From assembly GCF_031082405.1 (NCBI RefSeq), contig NZ_JAVHJU010000004.1, forward strand, positions 310,001 to 374,000: a stretch of DNA of 64,000 nt, given 5' to 3'. Positions 36,821 to 44,565 of the stretch are shown piece by piece. The notes beneath the pieces were generated by a model. The model was not told where the DNA came from, made no database searches, and saw nothing but the letters and a program-made list of their open reading frames with translations. A program made the position numbers and the translations under genes. Each line of letters begins with the position of its first letter. The first letter of the stretch is position 1. Origin of the DNA: Amycolatopsis sp. A133. Lineage in GTDB: Bacteria > Actinomycetota > Actinomycetes > Mycobacteriales > Pseudonocardiaceae.

Positions 36821-37621
36821 TTAAAGCGTGTCGGACGCCGCCGCGCGCAGCGTGCCCCCGGCGGTGGCGACGGCCACGACGTCGAGCGCGAGCAAGTCGT
36901 CGAAGGCGGTGTCGGCGGCGAGTTCGCGGACCTGGATCTGGTAGCGCGGCGTGGTCCGGTAGGTGCCGCCCTGTTCGTCGCTCACCGGGACCAGGAAGCC
37001 CTGGTCGGCGAGGAACCGCAGGGCGCGGCTGACCATGCCGCGGGTGGTGTCGGCGGCGAGGCGGCCGTCCTTGGTGGCGGCCGCGGCGGGACGGCGGGCG
37101 TAGGCGCGCCAGGCCTGTTCGAGCTCGAGCGCGTCGGCCAGGGGGTCGTTGTTGGCCTCGGCCGCCGCGGCGCGTTCGTCGAGCATCCGGGCGGCTTCGC
37201 GGACCATCGCGTCGACCTGCTCGACGCTGACGCGGCCGATGTAGGTGTCGTTGGCGAGGTCGTCGGGGCGCGGGTAGCCCAGCGCCGCGGTGGCGAGGTG
37301 GATCAGGCCGTGCAGCACCTTCTCGGTCTCGCGGCGCTCGCGGATCTTGGCCTGGCGGGCGTAGGAGTCCATCTTGATCTCGAACACGGACTCGTCGGTA
37401 GCCGCGAGGACCGCGCCGGCCTGCTGGTTGACCTCGAGGACCATGAGACCGAGCCCGGCGGCGACGGCGTGGGTGAGGGCCTTGAACGCGTTGTCTTCGT
37501 TGTAGCGGCGGACGAGGTCGCCGTACACGACGTCGCGGGCCGGCAGCTGCTTCGGCCGCATGCCGAAGGCGACCAGGCGGGCCGCGGCTTCGGCGTCCAC
37601 GCTGCTGTGGGACAGCGCCAT
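36821..37621 (-). CDS. putative KITE-type subunit (MukE/MksE/JetB position)
   Basis: 266 aa, mainly helical with two likely winged-helix units: FKALTHAVAAGLGLMVLEVNQQ (about 45-66) and GMVSRALRFLADQGFLVPVSDEQGGTYRTTPRYQI (about 195-229). Tandem winged helices of this size are typical of MukE/JetB, which bind the kleisin. The start overlaps the stop of the preceding gene by one base (TAATG). No sequence motif proves the family; the call rests on size, fold pattern and place between kleisin-like and SMC genes. Confidence 0.65.
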   Translation of the reverse strand: MALSHSSVDAEAAARLVAFGMRPKQLPARDVVYGDLVRRYNEDNAFKALTHAVAAGLGLMVLEVNQQAGAVLAATDESVFEIKMDSYARQAKIRERRETEKVLHGLIHLATAALGYPRPDDLANDTYIGRVSVEQVDAMVREAARMLDERAAAAEANNDPLADALELEQAWRAYARRPAAAATKDGRLAADTTRGMVSRALRFLADQGFLVPVSDEQGGTYRTTPRYQIQVRELAADTAFDDLLALDVVAVATAGGTLRAAASDTL

Positions 37622-39093
37622 TACGCGACTTCCTCTTCTTCGTCGGCCCGCTCTACGGCGGCGGTGGACAGGAGCAGGTCGGCGCCGCCGAACTCCGGGT
37701 CGTCCAGGAGCGTGCCGTCGTCGACGGCGAGCAGCACCTGCCGGTCGCCTTGGCGGCGGGCCGCACCGACCCCGGGACTGTAGGCGTGGACAGCGCGCAG
37801 CGCGACCAGGGCGGCGAGGCCGGGCTGGCGGCTGCGGCGGGCCTCTTCGAGCAGGCCCGACAGCCGGCGAGGCACTTCGGGGAGGTCGAGGAGCTCGTCG
37901 GCCGCGCGCCAGACGTCGTCGCCGAAGCGATCGGTTGTTTCCGCGGGCATGAGCTCCGGCTCGGGGATTTCCCCGACCAGGTGGTCCCGCTCGGGTGCGG
38001 GCCGCAGCAGCAGCGAGACCAGCGACGACAGCGACGGGACGACCGGCGCGGAGATGCCCGCGACGGCGTGGAAGAAGTGCTCGGCCGGGGCGACGGCGTC
38101 GGCCAGCGGCAGCCCGAGCGTCGGGACGAGGAGCTGGCCGAACAGGTCGAGGGTGGCGCGCTGGGGCGGGCCGGAGAACTGCTGGCGGTCCTGCTCGGCG
38201 CGGAACACCGCACCCGCGTCGGCCAGCCGGGACTGCAGGCGGGTGTGGCGGCGGATGCAGTCGCCGACGATGTCGACGAGCTCGGCGGCCCGGCGTTTGC
38301 GGTCGAGGTCCTCGGTGTCGTCGCGGGCGGTGGTGATGTTCTTGAGGATGGCGTTCTCGGCGCGGAACCGGGCTTCGATGTGGCTCAGCGCGCTGTCCAG
38401 CAGTTCCGGGACTTCGCGCTCCCAGTCGACCGAACGGACGTCGCGGCGGGTCGCGTCGAGCTTCGCGCGCAGCGTTTCGCCGTACTGGACGGTCCGGTAG
38501 CGGGCCTGCTCGGCGGCGAGCTTCGCGTCGGCCAGCCGGCCGCGGTTGATCAGGTTCTCGAGCTTGACCTCGGCGGCGATCTGGGCCGACTCGACGTCGG
38601 TGTCGAGGGCGCCGACGAGCACGTTGATGGCCTCGTCGGTGGCGCGCAGGTAGACCTCGCCGTCCGGGGCGGCCAGCTCGACGAGCAGCTTGAAGTCGAA
38701 CTGGCGCCGCTGGTAGCCGCCGGGGCCGATCGAGCCGTAGACGCGCCGGAAGCCGCGGTCGGTGGTGCCGACGTTGATGAGGTTGTCGAGGACCCACTTG
38801 GCCACGCGGACGTGCTCTTCGGGCATCCGCGACGGCGCCTGCTGGGCGATGAACGGCAGCAGCCGGTCGATGACCTCGTCGTGACCGGCGCCGGTGTCGA
38901 AGTCCATCGCGATGGTGACCTGGTCGATCGTGTGCAGCGCGATCTCGGCCATCTGGTAGATCGTGGCGTCGGCCCAGTCGAGCTTCGCCTTCCGCGCGTC
39001 CAGGTCGTGCAGCGGCGCGGTGCAGGCCAGCGCCTTGAGGCGGCGCGTCAGCCCCTCGTCGGCCAGTCCCGTTGCCCCGGTGTCGTCTCGCAC
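37621..39093 (-). CDS. putative kleisin subunit (MukF/MksF/JetA position)
   Basis: 490 aa, GTG start. The N-terminal part is a helix-rich domain (LDWADATIYQMAEIALHTIDQV), followed by helices such as LENLINRGRLADAKLAAEQARYRTVQYGETLRAKL and ALSHIEARFRAENAILKNITTARDDTEDLDRKRRAAELVD; the end is acidic (ADEEEEVA). Length and helix pattern fit MukF/MksF/JetA kleisins. First gene of the operon, 62 bases from the divergent PPOX gene, so the promoter is in that short gap. No MksG/JetD-like nuclease gene lies nearby. Confidence 0.65.
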   Translation of the reverse strand: MRDDTGATGLADEGLTRRLKALACTAPLHDLDARKAKLDWADATIYQMAEIALHTIDQVTIAMDFDTGAGHDEVIDRLLPFIAQQAPSRMPEEHVRVAKWVLDNLINVGTTDRGFRRVYGSIGPGGYQRRQFDFKLLVELAAPDGEVYLRATDEAINVLVGALDTDVESAQIAAEVKLENLINRGRLADAKLAAEQARYRTVQYGETLRAKLDATRRDVRSVDWEREVPELLDSALSHIEARFRAENAILKNITTARDDTEDLDRKRRAAELVDIVGDCIRRHTRLQSRLADAGAVFRAEQDRQQFSGPPQRATLDLFGQLLVPTLGLPLADAVAPAEHFFHAVAGISAPVVPSLSSLVSLLLRPAPERDHLVGEIPEPELMPAETTDRFGDDVWRAADELLDLPEVPRRLSGLLEEARRSRQPGLAALVALRAVHAYSPGVGAARRQGDRQVLLAVDDGTLLDDPEFGGADLLLSTAAVERADEEEEVA

Positions 39094-39155
39094 AGCAGGC
39101 CAGGCTAGTCGGCCACCCTCTGCGCACGCCCGGGTGACGGGCTAACGTCCCTCTC

Positions 39156-39593
39156 ATGCGTGAGATGAGCCGTGACGAGTGGTGGAAGTTCGTGTCCGAA
39201 GGCACCCGGACCGGCATGCTGGGCCTGGTCCGGAAGGACGGCTCCCCGATCGTCACCCCGATCTGGTTCCTCCTGAACGAGGGCCCGGACGGCGACGAGC
39301 TGATCTTCACCACCGGCACCGAGACGCTCAAGGGCAAGGCCATCGCCCGGGACGGGCGCATCTCGCTGGCCGTCGACGACCAGCGGCCGCCGTACTCCTA
39401 CGTGCAGTTCACCGCCGAGGCGCGGCTGACCCACGACCTCGACGACATGCTCGCCTGGGCGACAAAACTGGGCGGCCGGTACATGGGTGCCGAGCAGGCC
39501 GAGGCGTACGGCAAGCGCAACGCCGTCCCGGAGGAATCCCTCGTCCGGGCGAAGATCACGAAGGTGATCGCCCGCGCCGACATCGCCGGCTGA
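39156..39593 (+). CDS. PPOX-class F420-dependent oxidoreductase (split-barrel FMN/F420 fold)
   Basis: 145 aa. MLGLVRKDGSPIVTPIWFLLN, IFTTGTETLKGKAIARDGRISLAVDD and YVQFTAEARLTHD outline the split beta-barrel of F420/FMN-binding PPOX-like proteins common in actinobacteria. Substrate unknown. The ATG at 39156 is used; a second ATG at 39165 would remove three residues. Confidence 0.85.
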   Translation: MREMSRDEWWKFVSEGTRTGMLGLVRKDGSPIVTPIWFLLNEGPDGDELIFTTGTETLKGKAIARDGRISLAVDDQRPPYSYVQFTAEARLTHDLDDMLAWATKLGGRYMGAEQAEAYGKRNAVPEESLVRAKITKVIARADIAG

Positions 39594-39632
39594 CCCCGGT
39601 TCGCTGGTAATCTGCCTCCTGGGGGTGGGGGT

Positions 39633-40466
39633 ATGCCTTCAGGGGACAGACACGACGCCGTCAAGGCGATCGTCAGCGCCGGCCAGCGGGAGCTGGTGGC
39701 CGAGCTGGAACGCCTCGACGGCGAGGGGCGCTTCGGCCGGTCCGGCCGCACGCGGGTGCTGGAAAACGGGCAGGTCTTCGAACGGGCCGTCGTCGGCACG
39801 GTTTTCACGGACGAGTTCTTCACAGCCGGGCTGTCGGTCGTGCTCCACCCGCGCAACCCGTACGTCCCGGCGTTCCAGGCGCACTTCCGCTACCGCGAAA
39901 CCGCGGACGCGTGGTGGTTCGGCGGCAGCGTCGACCTCCTCCCCTGCTACGGCTTCGCCTCGGACGCGACCCACTTCCACCGGGTGCTGAAGAGCTTCTG
40001 CGACACGCTCGACCCGGCGTTCCACGCGCAGGCGAAGCGCGCGTGCGACGACCGCTTCCGGCTCCCCCACCGCGACGAGGCCCGCGGCATCGGCGGCATC
40101 GTGTTCGACCACCTGCGCCTGCCCGGCCCGGACGGCTGGCGGCGCGCGGCGGCGTTCACGGCGGCGGGCATCGCCACGATCGCGCCGGCGTACTTCCCGA
40201 TCGTGCGGCGGCGCAGGGACATCCCGCACGGCGAGCGCGAACGGCAGTGGCAGCTCTACCGCCGGGGCCGGTACGTGGAGTTCACGCTCGTCCACGACGC
40301 GGCGACCGCGGTGCGGGCCGACGCCGAAGCGATCCTCACGGCGCTGCCGCCGCTGGCGCGGTGGGAGTCCGAGTTCACGCCCGAGCCGGGGAGCGCGGAG
40401 GCGGACCTGGCGTCGTTCCTCGTTCCGCGCGACTGGGCCGCCGAAACCCCGGTGACGGCAGGCTGA
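39633..40466 (+). CDS. hemF: coproporphyrinogen III oxidase, oxygen-dependent (HemF-like, shortened)
   Basis: 277 aa; E. coli HemF has about 299. Visible HemF landmarks: LHPRNPYVPAFQAHFRY (71-87), AWWFGGSVDLLPCYGF (93-108), HFH (114-116), LPHRDEARGIGGIVFDHL (145-161) and ERERQWQLYRRGRYVEF (201-217). The usual N-terminal GGVNFS element seems replaced by VVGTVFTDEF after RVLENGQVFER, shortening that loop. It should oxidise coproporphyrinogen III to protoporphyrinogen IX, unusual for an actinobacterium that normally uses the HemY/HemQ path. No heme gene is adjacent. Confidence 0.8.
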   Translation: MPSGDRHDAVKAIVSAGQRELVAELERLDGEGRFGRSGRTRVLENGQVFERAVVGTVFTDEFFTAGLSVVLHPRNPYVPAFQAHFRYRETADAWWFGGSVDLLPCYGFASDATHFHRVLKSFCDTLDPAFHAQAKRACDDRFRLPHRDEARGIGGIVFDHLRLPGPDGWRRAAAFTAAGIATIAPAYFPIVRRRRDIPHGERERQWQLYRRGRYVEFTLVHDAATAVRADAEAILTALPPLARWESEFTPEPGSAEADLASFLVPRDWAAETPVTAG

Positions 40467-40535
40467 CCCCGAGCGGTCCGGCGCACCGCTGAGCGGGAAA
40501 GCATTGGCACACTGCGTGAGCCGTCGTGTCGAGTA

Positions 40536-40592
40536 TTGACAGGGCCCGCTCGGAGGGTGTGTGATCTGTCCCATAGATAGGAAACTTTCCTA
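40536..40592 (+). promoter_or_regulatory. promoter and palindromic operator candidate before the sugar dehydrogenase fusion
   Basis: TTGACA at 40536 is a good -35; a weak -10 (TGTGAT) follows about 18 bases later. Downstream, TAGGAAA-C-TTTCCTA (40578-40592) is a perfect palindrome with 7-bp arms. It lies in an AT-richer pocket, 78 bases before the GTG. Motifs of this look occur before carbohydrate-active genes controlled by ROK-type repressors; that link is from memory and unproven here. Confidence 0.5.
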
Positions 40593-40669
40593 ACTATTGC
40601 TCGCCGGTGGTCCGCCGACCATTCCGCCCCCGGTCACCCCCTGTCCCCCGACAACGCAGGAGGCTCCCA

Positions 40670-43234
40670 GTGGCACCCCGTCCACCGTGGCGCGCGGCAC
40701 TGGCCGGTACCGCCGTCGCGGCGCTCGGCCTCACCGCCGTCAGCCCGGTAACCGCTTCCGCCGCGGACACCGGCTACGAGTCCGAAAGCGCCACGATCTC
40801 GCAAGGCGCCGTCGAGTCGAACCACGCCGGCTACTCCGGCACCGGGTTCGTCAACTTCGACAACGTCGCCGGCAGCTACGTCGAATACTCCGTGAACGCC
40901 GCCCAGGCGGGCACGCACACGCTGACCTTCCGCTACGCCAACGGAACCGCCGACAACCGGCCGGTGAAGCTGACCGTCGACGGCGGCGACAAGGGCACCG
41001 TCGACTTCCCCGGCACGGGCGCGTGGACGACCTGGAAGACCGTCACCGCGACCGTCCAGCTCACCGCCGGCGTCAACAAGGTCCGCACCACCGCGACCAC
41101 CGCCAACGGCGGCCCGAACGCCGACAAGCTCACCGACACCTTCACCGCGCCGGTCGACGGCGAACCGCCCTCGCCGCCGTCGAACCTCAAGGCGAGCACC
41201 ATCCTGCCGACGGCCGCGACCTTCACCTGGACCGCCGCGACGGACAACGTCGGCGTCGTCCGCTACGAGGTCAACCGCGGCGGCAACATCCTCAAGACCG
41301 TGGACGGGACGACCACGAGCGCGACCGTCGACAACCTGACCCCGAACACGGCGTACGACATCTCGGTCGGCGCCTACGACGCCGCAGGCAACCCTTCGCA
41401 GCAGAGCAACGTGGTCACCTTCACCACGCCGCCGAGCGACGACACCACCCCGCCCAGCGTGCCGGGCAGCCTGCGCGCCACCGGCGTCACCGCGAACAGC
41501 GTTTCCCTGGCGTGGAACGCCTCCACGGACAACAGCGGCACGATCGCGGGCTACGACGTCTACCAGGGCACCGCGAAGGTGGCGACGACGACGTCACTGA
41601 ACACGACGATCACCGACCTCGGCCCGAACACCTCCTACACCTTCACCGTCAAGGCCCGTGACCCCGACGGCAACACCTCGGCCGCCGGCAACGCCGTCAC
41701 GGCGAAGACCAGCGCCCCGGGCGGCGCCGGAGGCATCCCGGAGTACGACCGGGACATCACGAAGGTCGACCTCGGCTGGTCGGTGGGCTTCCTCCCCAAC
41801 GGCAACGCGCTGGTGACCGAGCGGGACCGGTTCGAGGTCCTGCTGGTGACGCCGTCCGGCCAGAAGACCACGCTGGGCAAGGTGCCGGGCGCGGTCGGCA
41901 CGAACGGCGAAGGCGGCCTCCTCGGCCTGGCGATCTCGCCGAACTGGGCCTCCGACCACACGATCTACCTCTACCACACGGCATCCGGGGACAACCGGAT
42001 CGTGAAGATGACCTACGACGGCACCACGCTGTCCTCGACGTCGACGCCGGTGCTCACCGGGATCGCGAAGAACCGCTACCACAACGGCGGCCGGATCAAG
42101 TTCGGCCCGGACGGCAAGCTGTACGCCACCGTGGGTGACGCCAAGAACAGCGACAACGCGCAGAACAAGAGCTCGCTCAACGGCAAGATCCTGCGGCTCG
42201 ACCCGGACGGCTCGGCGCCGTCGGACAACCCCTTCTACGCCACCGGCGGCAACGCCCGGTACGTCTGGAGCTACGGCCACCGCAACCCCCAAGGCCTGGC
42301 CTGGGACTCCCGCGGCCAGCTGTGGGCGGCGGAGTTCGGCGAAAGCAGCCAGGACGAGCTCAACCTGATCCAGAAGGGCGGCAACTTCGGCTGGCCGAGC
42401 TGCGAAGGCACGCAGGGCAGCTGCAGCGGTTACCTCGCCCCGAAGAAGACCTGGTCGACGTCGCAGGCCGGGCCGAGCGGGCTGGAGATCGTCAACGACT
42501 GGATCTACATCGCCGGCGTCACCGGGCAGCAGCTGTTCGCCACGCAGATCAACGCCGCCGGCACCGGTATCGGCACGGTGTCGACGCTGTTCTCCGGCCG
42601 CTGGGGCCGGCTGCGCTCGGTCACCAAGACCCCGGACGGCGGGCTGTGGCTGACGTCGACGAACAACGACAAGAACGGCGGCACGCCGTCGGCGCTGGAC
42701 AACGTGATCGTGCGGCTGAAGTTCCCGGGCGGTACCGCCCCCGGCGGCTTCAAGCTGGCCAGCTCCGCCTTCGCCGACAACACGACCATCCCGGACAAGT
42801 ACACCTGCGCCGGGGACGGCACGGCGGGCCAGGACCCGTCGCCGCCGCTCGCGTGGGGGGCCGCCGACGGCGCCAAGGGCTACGCCGTCGTGTTCGCCGA
42901 CGTCGCCAACAACGGCACCAAGCTGCACTGGGCGATCTGGGACGTCCCCGCGGCGGCTCGTTCCCTCCCGGAGGGGCTGGGCGCGGGCTACACCGTGCCG
43001 GACCAGGGTGGCGCCAAGCAGAAGGCGATGGGCAGCGGGGCGAACGCGCAGAAGTTCTTCGGCCCCTGCCCGGGCGGCTCCAGCCACCCGTACACGTTCA
43101 CGCTCTACGCCCTGAACACCGCCTCGGTCCCCGGCCTGACGTCGTCCTCGACGATGGCCCAGATCGAAACGGCGATCAAGGGCGCGTCGACGGCGAACGT
43201 CGTGCTGCGCGGCAAGTCCAGCGCCGCCGCCTGA
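40670..43234 (+). CDS. secreted CBM - FN3 x2 - PQQ sugar dehydrogenase - PEBP fusion protein
   Basis: 854 aa, GTG start preceded by CAGGAGG. Signal peptide to about residue 32 (ends ASAAD). A CBM6/35-like jelly roll, ESESATISQGAVESNHAGYSG to about 160; two fibronectin type III domains (about 168-253 and 263-347) with DNVGVVRYEVNRGG and DNSGTIAGYDVYQG. Then a glucose/sorbosone dehydrogenase beta-propeller (about 358-695; NRYHNGGRIKFGPDGKLYATVGD, YGHRNPQGLAWD). Last, a phosphatidylethanolamine-binding (YbhB-like) domain (about 700-840; LHWAIWDVP). It probably binds a glycan and oxidises sugars outside the cell; the PEBP partner is unusual. Confidence 0.88.
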   Translation: MAPRPPWRAALAGTAVAALGLTAVSPVTASAADTGYESESATISQGAVESNHAGYSGTGFVNFDNVAGSYVEYSVNAAQAGTHTLTFRYANGTADNRPVKLTVDGGDKGTVDFPGTGAWTTWKTVTATVQLTAGVNKVRTTATTANGGPNADKLTDTFTAPVDGEPPSPPSNLKASTILPTAATFTWTAATDNVGVVRYEVNRGGNILKTVDGTTTSATVDNLTPNTAYDISVGAYDAAGNPSQQSNVVTFTTPPSDDTTPPSVPGSLRATGVTANSVSLAWNASTDNSGTIAGYDVYQGTAKVATTTSLNTTITDLGPNTSYTFTVKARDPDGNTSAAGNAVTAKTSAPGGAGGIPEYDRDITKVDLGWSVGFLPNGNALVTERDRFEVLLVTPSGQKTTLGKVPGAVGTNGEGGLLGLAISPNWASDHTIYLYHTASGDNRIVKMTYDGTTLSSTSTPVLTGIAKNRYHNGGRIKFGPDGKLYATVGDAKNSDNAQNKSSLNGKILRLDPDGSAPSDNPFYATGGNARYVWSYGHRNPQGLAWDSRGQLWAAEFGESSQDELNLIQKGGNFGWPSCEGTQGSCSGYLAPKKTWSTSQAGPSGLEIVNDWIYIAGVTGQQLFATQINAAGTGIGTVSTLFSGRWGRLRSVTKTPDGGLWLTSTNNDKNGGTPSALDNVIVRLKFPGGTAPGGFKLASSAFADNTTIPDKYTCAGDGTAGQDPSPPLAWGAADGAKGYAVVFADVANNGTKLHWAIWDVPAAARSLPEGLGAGYTVPDQGGAKQKAMGSGANAQKFFGPCPGGSSHPYTFTLYALNTASVPGLTSSSTMAQIETAIKGASTANVVLRGKSSAAA

Positions 43235-43239
43235 AAGCC

Positions 43240-43280
43240 GCGGCAGGGGTGACCGGAGCGGCGCCGGTCACCCCTGCCGC
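43240..43280. terminator. perfect 17-bp hairpin between convergent genes
   Basis: GCGGCAGGGGTGACCGG pairs exactly with CCGGTCACCCCTGCCGC around a 7-base loop, 6 bases after the fusion gene and 2 bases before the stop of the 122-aa gene. Confidence 0.9.
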
Positions 43281-43282
43281 CC

Positions 43283-43651
43283 TCACTGCGTCCCCGCCAC
43301 CCGGCGCAGGTGGGCGTCGACGTCGAACCCGTGTTCTTCCAGCCGGCGCCGGGCCAGCAGGAGCTCGTCGGGGGTGAACAGGTCGGCGTACTCCTCGCGG
43401 AGCATGACCGCCTCGGAGCTGCGGCCGAGCTGGTTCTTCTCCCAGAGCACGGTGAACCCGCCCGCGGTGCCCGCCCCGCGCAGCAGCAGGCGGGCCGCCT
43501 CGACACCGCCGTGCTCGCGCACCATGCGTTCGAACTGGGCGGGCCGGTAGCCGTAATCCTTGGCCAGGACCCGGCAGCCGTCGAGCAGGTCCTCGGTGAA
43601 CCGCGCGGCGAGCCGGGGATCGGCCGGGACGGATGCGGCTGGTTCGGGCAT
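43283..43651 (-). CDS. hypothetical protein, 122 aa
   Basis: Soluble helical protein, no signal peptide. It contains GYRPAQFERMVREHGGVEAARLLLRG, EKNQLGRSSEAVMLREEYADLFTPDELLLARRRLEEHGFDVDAHL. Such short proteins with Phe-Thr-Pro-Asp-Glu patterns occur in actinobacteria next to restriction or regulatory genes, but I know no function. Single gene; 235 bases upstream, to 43886, show nothing I can name. Confidence 0.6.
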   Translation of the reverse strand: MPEPAASVPADPRLAARFTEDLLDGCRVLAKDYGYRPAQFERMVREHGGVEAARLLLRGAGTAGGFTVLWEKNQLGRSSEAVMLREEYADLFTPDELLLARRRLEEHGFDVDAHLRRVAGTQ

Positions 43652-43886
43652 GGGACACCTCTCGACGAACGGCTTCCCAGATTAATCGCGGATGAGGCCG
43701 GTTTCGCTACGCCATTCGAGCAAGGAATCTGCGCGGGGCACTCTCCGTGTCCGCGAAAGCGGGCAAAGCGGCAAATCGCAACGGACGGTGGTCTCCGCCA
43801 TGCCGACCGGCCTGCGCACCGTGGCCCACGGCGACGTCCACTGTGGACAGATCCCGCGGATGGAGACCGAAGCCCCGCACCGCACC

Positions 43887-44495
43887 TCACCAGCCGAAGA
43901 GCCCGCCCATGATCCGGGCGCAGCGGGCCGTCATCGCGCCGGCGTCTTCCTCCGGGCGGTCGATCCACCAGCCGATCAGCGAGTCGACCACGCCCGTCCA
44001 CACCTGCGCGACCGCCTCGATGTCCGCCGGGTCGGCCAGGCCGCGGGAGGTCAGCAGCTGCGTCGCGCCGAGCACGGCGAACGCGTCGAGGCGGCGGCGG
44101 TAGTCCGCGGCCGCCGCGGCGATGTCCCCCGTCGCCGGCACCGTCGCGTCGCGCAGGAGGCGCCAGGCGTAGCGATCGTGGTCGAACGTCGTGAAGATCG
44201 CGGACAGGACCTTCAGCGGCATCTGGTCGGGCTCGCCGCCGGCCGCCATGGTCGTCGCGACGCCCTCGGTGAGCCGGTCGCCCGCGCGGTGCAGGCAGGT
44301 CAGGTAGAGCCCGTCCTTCGAGCCGAAGTACTGGTACAGCAACGGCTTGGTGACCCCGACCCGGCGGGCGATCTCGACCATCGACGCCCCCGCGTACCCG
44401 GCCCGGCCGAACTCTTCGGTGCCGGCCACGACGAGCTGGGCCTCGCGCTCTTCGCGGGGCATCCCCTTGGTCCCGACCGCCCTTGACTCCGTCAC
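43887..44495 (-). CDS. TetR-family transcriptional regulator
   Basis: 202 aa. Helix-turn-helix: GRAGYAGASMVEIARRVGVTKPLLYQYFGSKDGL (about 31-64). GTG start at 44495; ATG at 44462 is possible, 11 residues in. Divergent from the sterol desaturase gene, with a near-perfect 29-bp palindrome in the 70-base gap, so it most likely represses that gene and itself. Confidence 0.92.
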   Translation of the reverse strand: MTESRAVGTKGMPREEREAQLVVAGTEEFGRAGYAGASMVEIARRVGVTKPLLYQYFGSKDGLYLTCLHRAGDRLTEGVATTMAAGGEPDQMPLKVLSAIFTTFDHDRYAWRLLRDATVPATGDIAAAAADYRRRLDAFAVLGATQLLTSRGLADPADIEAVAQVWTGVVDSLIGWWIDRPEEDAGAMTARCARIMGGLFGW

Positions 44496-44520
44496 ACGCG
44501 AGAGCCTACCGTGCGTAAAG

Positions 44521-44549
44521 TGACCCGACGGTAAGTTACCGTCAGGTCA
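44521..44549. promoter_or_regulatory. TetR operator candidate, 29-bp palindrome
   Basis: TGACCCGACGGTAA and TTACCGTCAGGTCA flank a single central base; the arms pair at 13 of 14 positions. It lies between the TetR gene and the sterol desaturase, 16 bases before the GTG at 44566. It is the clearest operator in the window. Confidence 0.85.
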
Positions 44550-44565
44550 GATTCGAGGAGGCGAC

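Noticed and set aside
32688..36824. 1378-residue open frame antisense to the SMC gene
   Set aside because: Arg/Gly/Val-rich composition with no domain; typical shadow of a GC-rich coiled-coil gene on the other strand.
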